Origin: Candidatus Taylorbacteria bacterium RIFCSPLOWO2_01_FULL_45_15b
GTDB taxonomy: Bacteria; Patescibacteriota; Minisyncoccia; Phycocordibacterales; 01-FULL-45-15b
Length of the DNA: 8,917 nt
Reading direction: 5' to 3'
Assembly (NCBI GenBank): GCA_001822655.1
Contig: MHRX01000023.1
Location: forward strand, 154-9,070
The position numbers and the translations under genes were made by a program. The notes under the pieces are model-generated. The model was not told the DNA's origin, did not search any database, and saw only the letters and a program-made list of their open reading frames with translations. Shown here in pieces: positions 5,510 to 8,917 of the stretch (the stretch's first letter is position 1; each line of letters begins with the position of its first letter).

Positions 5510-5544
5510 CTCATCTCCTTGCGAAGGAGAGGATTGAGGTGAGG
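5510..5544. repeat. Palindromic intergenic repeat of a widespread type
   Basis: A 7-bp stem TCTCCTT/AAGGAGA (5514-5520 and 5524-5530) with a GCG loop is framed by CTCA at 5510 and TGAGG at 5540, with GGATTGAGG between. From memory it resembles the common bacterial intergenic unit CTCTCC...GGAGAGGGTTGGGGTGAGG found in many unrelated genomes. I could not search for other copies. It sits 40 bp upstream of the lemA promoter. Confidence 0.5.
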
Positions 5545-5586
5545 TCTATTTTCGACATTTGACATTCGGTAAACGGTAAACAATTG

Positions 5587-5595
5587 TGGTATAAT
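5587..5595 (+). promoter_or_regulatory. Extended -10 promoter of lemA
   Basis: TGG-TATAAT (perfect -10 at 5590-5595 with TGN extension). A TTGACA at 5559-5564 is 25 bp away, too far to be a normal -35 box. GGTAAAC is repeated just upstream (5569-5575, 5575-5581 region). Transcription would begin near 5602, giving a leader of about 18 nt without a Shine-Dalgarno site. Confidence 0.65.
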
Positions 5596-5619
5596 TATAA
5601 AATAATTAGCTAAACAATC

Positions 5620-6171
5620 ATGACTCTAATAATCATAATAATCATTGCAGTAATTCTGGCGTGGGGAATTGCTTCCTACAACGGTTTTATAAGGCTCATT
5701 ACCCGCGCAAAGGAGGCATGGGCCGATATTGATGTCCAATTGAAACGTCGATATGACCTTATTCCGAATCTCGTAAACACGGTAAAAGGGTATGCTACTC
5801 ACGAATCACAGGCCTTCGAAAATGTAACGAAGGCACGCTCAGCCGCTATGGGTGTTCAAGATCCTGCAGGAAGGGCTGCGGCAGAAAATATGTTGACGGG
5901 CGCTCTCAAGTCTCTTTTTGCCGTTGCTGAAGCGTATCCGGATCTAAAAGCAAATACGAATTTTCTTGAGCTTCAAAGGGAGCTTTCAGATACTGAAAAC
6001 AAAATCCAAGCCGCGCGACGCTTTTACAACGGCAATGTCCGCGACTTGAACATTAAAGTTGATACGTTTCCACCTAACGTCATTGCGAATATTTTTAAGT
6101 TCGGAAAAATGGAATTTTTTGAGCTCGAAGCAGAGTCAGTGGAAAAAAAACCCGTTGAGGTCAAATTTTAA
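5620..6171 (+). CDS. lemA: LemA family membrane protein
   Basis: A 183-residue LemA protein. Residues 2-19 are a membrane helix at the very N-terminus. Then come the family signatures: 'YNGFIRLITRAKEAWADIDVQLKRRYDLIPNLVNTVKGYATHE' (20-62), 'FLELQRELSDTENKIQAARRFYNGNVRDLN' (115-144) and the closing 'FPPNVIANIFKF' (150-161). The body is a helical bundle; topology is short inside, long outside. The molecular role of LemA is poorly known, but lemA is very often next to htpX and is thought to act in envelope protein quality control. Here htpX lies 1.7 kb further on, on the same strand. An extended -10 promoter precedes it, and the kinase-like gene follows after 37 nt, suggesting a two-gene transcript. 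Confidence 0.95.
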   Translation: MTLIIIIIIAVILAWGIASYNGFIRLITRAKEAWADIDVQLKRRYDLIPNLVNTVKGYATHESQAFENVTKARSAAMGVQDPAGRAAAENMLTGALKSLFAVAEAYPDLKANTNFLELQRELSDTENKIQAARRFYNGNVRDLNIKVDTFPPNVIANIFKFGKMEFFELEAESVEKKPVEVKF

Positions 6172-6208
6172 TCTGGAAGGGAAATACGTTATTAATTTTT
6201 AGGGTTCA

Positions 6209-6787
6209 ATGACGAAATTGGTCATCGGCGTTGTTGGTGAAAAAGTGGCCGGCAAGGGCTTGTTCGACGAGATATTAACGAATATCGCTCGGCCTGTTTT
6301 TGTAAAAAAGATACAGTCTTCAGAAGTGTTGCGTGAGACACTTGAACTCTGGAATCTTCCGCTTACGCGTCGAAATCTTCAGGATTTGGCGATAGTGATG
6401 AATTCACACTTTGGCGATTCGACGCTTGCGAATGCGGTTAAAGCGCGCATCGACCATTCGCCTGCAGAGATCACTCTCTTTGATGGCGTGCGCTGGCAAA
6501 GCGATCTTGATTTGGTGCGCTCCTATCCAAAAAATCTCCTCGTCTACATTACCGCGCCCATCGAACTTCGCTACGAGAGAAGCAGGGGGCGAAGTGAGAA
6601 AAGCGATGAGTCGGGCGCCGCGTTCGAAAAATTTGCCGAGGAGGAGAAAGTCGCTACCGAACTTTTGATTCCGAAAATCGGCCGCGGTGCTGATTTTATC
6701 TACAGCAACACCGGCACCAGGGACGAATTTGAAAAAGCCGTCCGAGTTTTTTTTGATGAGAAAATAAAAGAGATTTTGACGAGTTAG
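6209..6787 (+). CDS. P-loop nucleotide kinase-like protein (dephospho-CoA kinase / dNMP kinase type)
   Basis: A 192-residue NTPase. The Walker A loop is G10-EKVA-GKG (10-17), with GKG as in adenylate kinase but leucine at residue 18 where that family usually has Thr. 'TRRNLQDLAIVMNSHFGD' (53-70) resembles the substrate-site helix of dNMP and dephospho-CoA kinases. 'EITLFDGVRWQSDLDLVR' (87-104) carries the strand with an acidic end (FDG). 'VYITAPIELRYERSRGR' (112-128) and 'ADFIYSNTGTRDEF' (161-174) match the lid and base-recognition strands ('i.n.gt..el'). The product should be a cytosolic phosphotransferase; whether it acts on a nucleotide, dephospho-CoA or something else cannot be told. It follows lemA by 37 nt with no promoter seen between. 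Start: ATG right before the first beta strand. Confidence 0.7.
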   Translation: MTKLVIGVVGEKVAGKGLFDEILTNIARPVFVKKIQSSEVLRETLELWNLPLTRRNLQDLAIVMNSHFGDSTLANAVKARIDHSPAEITLFDGVRWQSDLDLVRSYPKNLLVYITAPIELRYERSRGRSEKSDESGAAFEKFAEEEKVATELLIPKIGRGADFIYSNTGTRDEFEKAVRVFFDEKIKEILTS

Positions 6788-6818
6788 ATTGTTTTTGCCG
6801 CTGTTTTTAGAGTGCGGG

Positions 6819-6846
6819 TTGACTTGTCCTTGTGGAGAAGTATAGT
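6819..6846 (+). promoter_or_regulatory. Promoter of the CYTH-domain gene
   Basis: TTGACT (6819-6824, 5 of 6) and TATAGT (6841-6846, 5 of 6) are separated by 16 bp, the best two-box promoter in the window. The expected start near 6853 lies inside the N-terminal extension that a GTG start at 6812 would give, so it supports the ATG at 6866 as the true start. Confidence 0.65.
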
Positions 6847-6865
6847 TTCGAGAGAAAGGCTATTT

Positions 6866-7537
6866 ATGGACTTTAACACAATCTGTTTGCCAAGGGCGGA
6901 ATTGGAGAAGCTCACCCAACTTTCTTGTCCCGCCGAACTATCGCGCAACTTTGTAGAAATTGAAAGAAAATATGAGTTTGGCAATCAGTCGTTTGAAGAC
7001 GTTGAACGTCTAATGACGGCTCGGCTTAAAGACGCCGATGCAAAAATTCTGGTTGATAAAACAGTCTCATACGCTGGCGTCGAATGGCTTATTTTTCACG
7101 ATGTAACGCGAACGGTCGTTCGTTACCGCATTGGTGGAAAAGATCACGGCAAATTCTGCTTAAAATATCCGCACTCGAAATCTGTAGAATTCGGTCAGCA
7201 AGATTGTCGCCATGAAATAGCGTTTTGCACAGAACCGAATCCAGATGTCGCAGTACGTATCTTTCGGCATTTGAAAAATTGTCTGGTCGAGGCTCGTTCA
7301 TGCTCGGTCATCAATTCCGGCAAAATAATGAGTTTTTCTGCGGAGGGAGAAGAACACGAACTCGTTATTTATACGATTGAACGTTTTCAAGATACAAAGA
7401 TTTCAACATTTGTAGAAATTGAAGTCTCAAGCCCAAATGCGAATGATGCAACGCACACGCTCAATACTCTGGAACGTAATTTGGGTATCCGGGGAAATTT
7501 ATGCATTCAATCCGTGGCCGACATGTTTTGTGTCTAG
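6866..7537 (+). CDS. CYTH-domain protein (triphosphate tunnel metalloenzyme family)
   Basis: A 223-residue protein with the CYTH signature ExExK as E31-I-E33-R-K35 (VEIERKY). Other tunnel residues are visible: R86 and R88 in VVRYRIGG, K100 in CLKYP, and the closing acidic strand F-V-E184-I-E186-V. By family knowledge these bind a triphosphate and metal ions; members are adenylate cyclases, thiamine triphosphatases or inorganic tri/polyphosphatases, and the exact substrate cannot be told. About 30 residues precede the signature, longer than the usual very short N-terminus. The ATG at 6866 has AAAGG 7 nt upstream and a good promoter before it; the GTG at 6812 would put the promoter inside the gene. 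A terminator begins directly after the stop, so this is a single-gene unit. Confidence 0.82.
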   Translation: MDFNTICLPRAELEKLTQLSCPAELSRNFVEIERKYEFGNQSFEDVERLMTARLKDADAKILVDKTVSYAGVEWLIFHDVTRTVVRYRIGGKDHGKFCLKYPHSKSVEFGQQDCRHEIAFCTEPNPDVAVRIFRHLKNCLVEARSCSVINSGKIMSFSAEGEEHELVIYTIERFQDTKISTFVEIEVSSPNANDATHTLNTLERNLGIRGNLCIQSVADMFCV

Positions 7538-7561
7538 ACCGGCATCAGCGCCGGTTTTTTT
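7538..7561 (+). terminator. Intrinsic terminator of the CYTH gene
   Basis: ACCGGC (7538-7543), loop ATCAGC, GCCGGT (7550-7555), then a run of seven T (7555-7561). It begins at the base after the stop codon. Confidence 0.88.
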
Positions 7562-7579
7562 ATTTCGGCTAGCGAGGAG

Positions 7580-7609
7580 CGAAATGGAAAATTCTTATTT
7601 TCCATTTCG
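7580..7609. repeat. Perfect hairpin with 13-bp arms
   Basis: CGAAATGGAAAAT (7580-7592) is the exact reverse complement of 7597-7609, with a TCTT loop. It lies 19 bp after the T-run of the CYTH terminator and has no T-run of its own. Role unknown; it may be part of an intergenic repeat together with the next element. Confidence 0.7.
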
Positions 7610-7631
7610 TCCGAGTGAAGACGAAACAAAA

Positions 7632-7777
7632 GGTTAAATACCCCGCAGCTTGCTGCGGCAATGGGCGAGCCTTGCGAGCACATTATGTGTCCAGGGCTCC
7701 CGCCCGTACCGAACAGTACCCGCCAGAATGATTCTGATCGGGCTGGCGTTCGGGCGGGTGCCCTGGGGTTTAATACC
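7632..7777. repeat. GC-rich folded element, possibly a small non-autonomous repeat (MITE-like)
   Basis: About 146 bp. The ends are imperfect inverted repeats (GGTTAAATACCCC at 7632-7644, and the complement of GGTATTAAACCCC at 7765-7777). Inside are a CCGCAG-CTTG-CTGCGG hairpin (7643-7658), then a long stem CCAGGGCTCCCGCCCG (7691-7706) against 7751-7766 with one mismatch, enclosing CGCCAG/CTGGCG (7721-7726, 7743-7748) and the nested CAGAAT/ATTCTG. Its GC content is clearly above that of the flanks. The frames crossing it on both strands (including an in-frame extension of htpX) look accidental. It sits between a terminator and the htpX promoter. Mobile origin is inferred. Confidence 0.55.
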
Positions 7778-7850
7778 TTTTATATTCACACGCGCCTTTC
7801 TTGTAATTGATTTTTGTATCCATATACTACATACCAAATACTTCATACTG

Positions 7851-7856
7851 TATACT
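7851..7856 (+). promoter_or_regulatory. Probable -10 box of htpX
   Basis: TATACT (5 of 6) ends exactly 6 nt before the htpX ATG at 7863, so the mRNA may be leaderless. The stretch 7817-7856 repeats ATAC/ATACT several times. No good -35 box and no Shine-Dalgarno site are visible. Confidence 0.5.
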
Positions 7857-7862
7857 AATCCA

Positions 7863-8762
7863 ATGGCAACTTTATATACACATCAGGCATCAAACATCCG
7901 AAAAACCTGGCTTCTCATGACAATTTTTCTTGTCGCCGTCATCGGACTTGGTTGGCTTTTTGGCTTCCTCCTAGACGAACCTTCGATTTTGCCGATCGCA
8001 ATTATCGTAAGTATCGTCATGAACATAGCGAGCTACTGGTGGTCGGACAAAATCGTGATTGCTCTTTCGGGCGCAAAGCAAATTTCCAAATCAGACGCCC
8101 CCGACCTCTGGAATATTGTTGAAAATCTCTCCATTACTTCCGGTCTTCCAATGCCGAAGCTCTACATAATTCATGAACCCGTGCCGAACGCTTTTGCAAC
8201 GGGCCGGAATAAAGATCACGCGGCGGTAGCGGTCACGTCCGGCCTCATGCAGATTCTCGACAGAAGCGAACTTGAAGGAGTGATCGCACACGAACTTTCT
8301 CATATTGGAAACCGCGACATTCTTCTCTCGACGGTGGTCGTGGTGCTTGTCGGATTTGTCGCACTTCTATCGGACTGGTTTTTGCGGGTGAGTTTTTGGG
8401 GCGGGGGACGGCGTGACCATAAGGACGGAAGACTCGGACTCATTCTTATGCTAGTTGGAATCGTGCTCGCGGTTCTCTCTCCGCTTATCGCGACAGTTAT
8501 ACAGTTGGCCATTTCTCGGAAGAGGGAATTTCTTGCGGACGCGTCAGGCGCTCTTCTTACGCGCTATCCGGAAGGGCTTGCTTCAGCTCTTCAGAAAATA
8601 TCAACCCACAGCGGAGAAATGCGCCGCGCCAACAATGCCACCGCGCACCTCTATATTGCGAATCCATTTGGTCCGGAAAAGACGAGGAAGAGCTTTATGG
8701 TGCGTCTCTTTAGTACGCATCCTGCTGTGGAAGACAGGGTAAAAGCACTGCTGGGGAAATAA
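7863..8762 (+). CDS. htpX: Protease HtpX homolog (M48B membrane zinc metalloprotease)
   Basis: A 299-residue protein of the usual HtpX length. Membrane helices are at about 15-37 and 41-60, with further ones at about 153-176 and 191-217. The zinc site is H143-E144-x-x-H147 (VIAHELSHIGNRD) with third ligand E222 in SRKREFLADASGA. Other family marks are 'NAFATGRN' (109-116), 'VAVTSGLMQIL' and the end 'FSTHPAVEDRVKAL'. HtpX is a cytoplasmic-membrane endopeptidase that degrades damaged membrane proteins. The frame is open upstream to 7650, but that part is the folded intergenic element and not HtpX-like; ATG 7863 gives the family N-terminus and follows a -10 box by 6 nt. lemA, its frequent partner, lies upstream beyond two other genes. 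Confidence 0.96.
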   Translation: MATLYTHQASNIRKTWLLMTIFLVAVIGLGWLFGFLLDEPSILPIAIIVSIVMNIASYWWSDKIVIALSGAKQISKSDAPDLWNIVENLSITSGLPMPKLYIIHEPVPNAFATGRNKDHAAVAVTSGLMQILDRSELEGVIAHELSHIGNRDILLSTVVVVLVGFVALLSDWFLRVSFWGGGRRDHKDGRLGLILMLVGIVLAVLSPLIATVIQLAISRKREFLADASGALLTRYPEGLASALQKISTHSGEMRRANNATAHLYIANPFGPEKTRKSFMVRLFSTHPAVEDRVKALLGK

Positions 8763-8775
8763 GACTTTTTGTTTC

Positions 8776-8784
8776 TGCTATAAT
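8776..8784 (+). promoter_or_regulatory. Extended -10 promoter after htpX
   Basis: TGC-TATAAT, a perfect extended -10 box, 14 bp after the htpX stop codon. Transcription would begin near 8791, at the ATG of a 24-codon ORF, and would place a leader of about 76 nt before the gene at 8867. I see no terminator between htpX and this promoter. Confidence 0.6.
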
Positions 8785-8789
8785 ATTCT

Positions 8790-8864
8790 ATGAAATGGCA
8801 AGCTCCACCCATATTTCTCATGTCTCGGATCACCATACATTCCTGCATAAGGAGGGAAGTGTAA
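8790..8864 (+). CDS. Possible 24-codon leader ORF
   Basis: An ATG 5 nt after the perfect -10 box opens a 24-residue frame that begins MKWQAPPIFLMS and ends CIRREV before TAA. Its end overlaps the AAGGAGG ribosome site of the next gene, and its stop codon lies 2 nt before that gene's ATG. This layout would allow a leaderless leader peptide coupled to the next gene, but so short a frame can also be chance. No family is recognised. Confidence 0.25.
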   Translation: MKWQAPPIFLMSRITIHSCIRREV

Positions 8865-8866
8865 AG

Positions 8867-8917
8867 ATGAAACCGAACTATATTGACGTCGTGCTTTCAG
8901 AAACGGTTCTGAAACTT
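8867..8917 (+). CDS. Unidentified protein, N-terminal 17 codons only
   Basis: The frame starts at ATG 8867 (MKPNYIDVVLSETVLKL) and is open to the window end. AAGGAGG at 8849-8855, 11 nt before the ATG, is the clearest Shine-Dalgarno site in the window, and a perfect extended -10 box lies 83 bp upstream. Too little is visible to assign a family. Confidence 0.6.
   Translation, partial: MKPNYIDVVLSETVLKL

Noticed and set aside
6812..6865. GTG start giving the CYTH protein 18 more residues
   Set aside because: A good two-box promoter (6819-6846) lies inside it, and the ATG at 6866 has AAAGG at a proper distance.
7650..7862. In-frame 71-codon upstream extension of htpX from a TTG
   Set aside because: It translates the folded intergenic element, has no HtpX likeness, and the promoter -10 box lies after it; the ATG at 7863 gives the family N-terminus.

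Overview
The window looks like chromosomal DNA from a Candidate Phyla Radiation (Patescibacteria) bacterium, probably of the Parcubacteria group. This is inferred from gene content and style: a small secG next to a membrane-anchored peptide-binding protein, LemA and HtpX in one neighbourhood, short proteins, few Shine-Dalgarno sites, and promoter -10 boxes placed directly before start codons. Base composition is moderately AT-rich. hicA ends in TGA and the GroEL frame contains no TGA, so the standard bacterial code fits and the TGA=Gly code of Gracilibacteria/Absconditabacteria is not supported.

Layout. (1) 1-714, minus strand: a peptide ABC-transporter substrate-binding protein, cut by the window edge, downstream of secG. 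(2) 715-1415: a gene-poor divergent spacer of about 700 bp. It holds a perfect 44-bp palindrome, a cluster of TCTAGAACAGAG repeats and the groES promoter. (3) 1416-3503: groES-groEL, the chaperonin operon, closed by a strong hairpin terminator. (4) 3640-5397: a small zinc-ribbon protein, then hicB-hicA (toxin-antitoxin) running through overlapping stop/start codons into a gene for a single-pass membrane protein. (5) 5620-7561: lemA, a P-loop nucleotide kinase-like gene, and a CYTH-domain gene with its own good promoter and a terminator. (6) 7562-7862: a gene-free stretch made of a perfect hairpin and a GC-rich, strongly folded element of about 146 bp. (7) 7863-8762: htpX, a membrane zinc protease. 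(8) 8776-8917: a new promoter, a tiny ORF and the first 17 codons of an unidentified gene.

How the genes fit together. Much of the window concerns protein export, folding and envelope quality control: SecG and a peptide-binding protein at the membrane, GroES/GroEL in the cytoplasm, and LemA with HtpX for membrane protein surveillance. LemA and HtpX genes are often adjacent, but here a kinase-like gene and a CYTH gene lie between them. The accessory part is the hicBA unit with its coupled membrane-protein gene and the intergenic repeats. The least explained features are the 44-bp palindrome, the 7632-7777 folded element, the repeats upstream of groES, and a shared extended -10 motif (TGCTANNNT) at a near-fixed distance before several start codons that suggests leaderless mRNAs.
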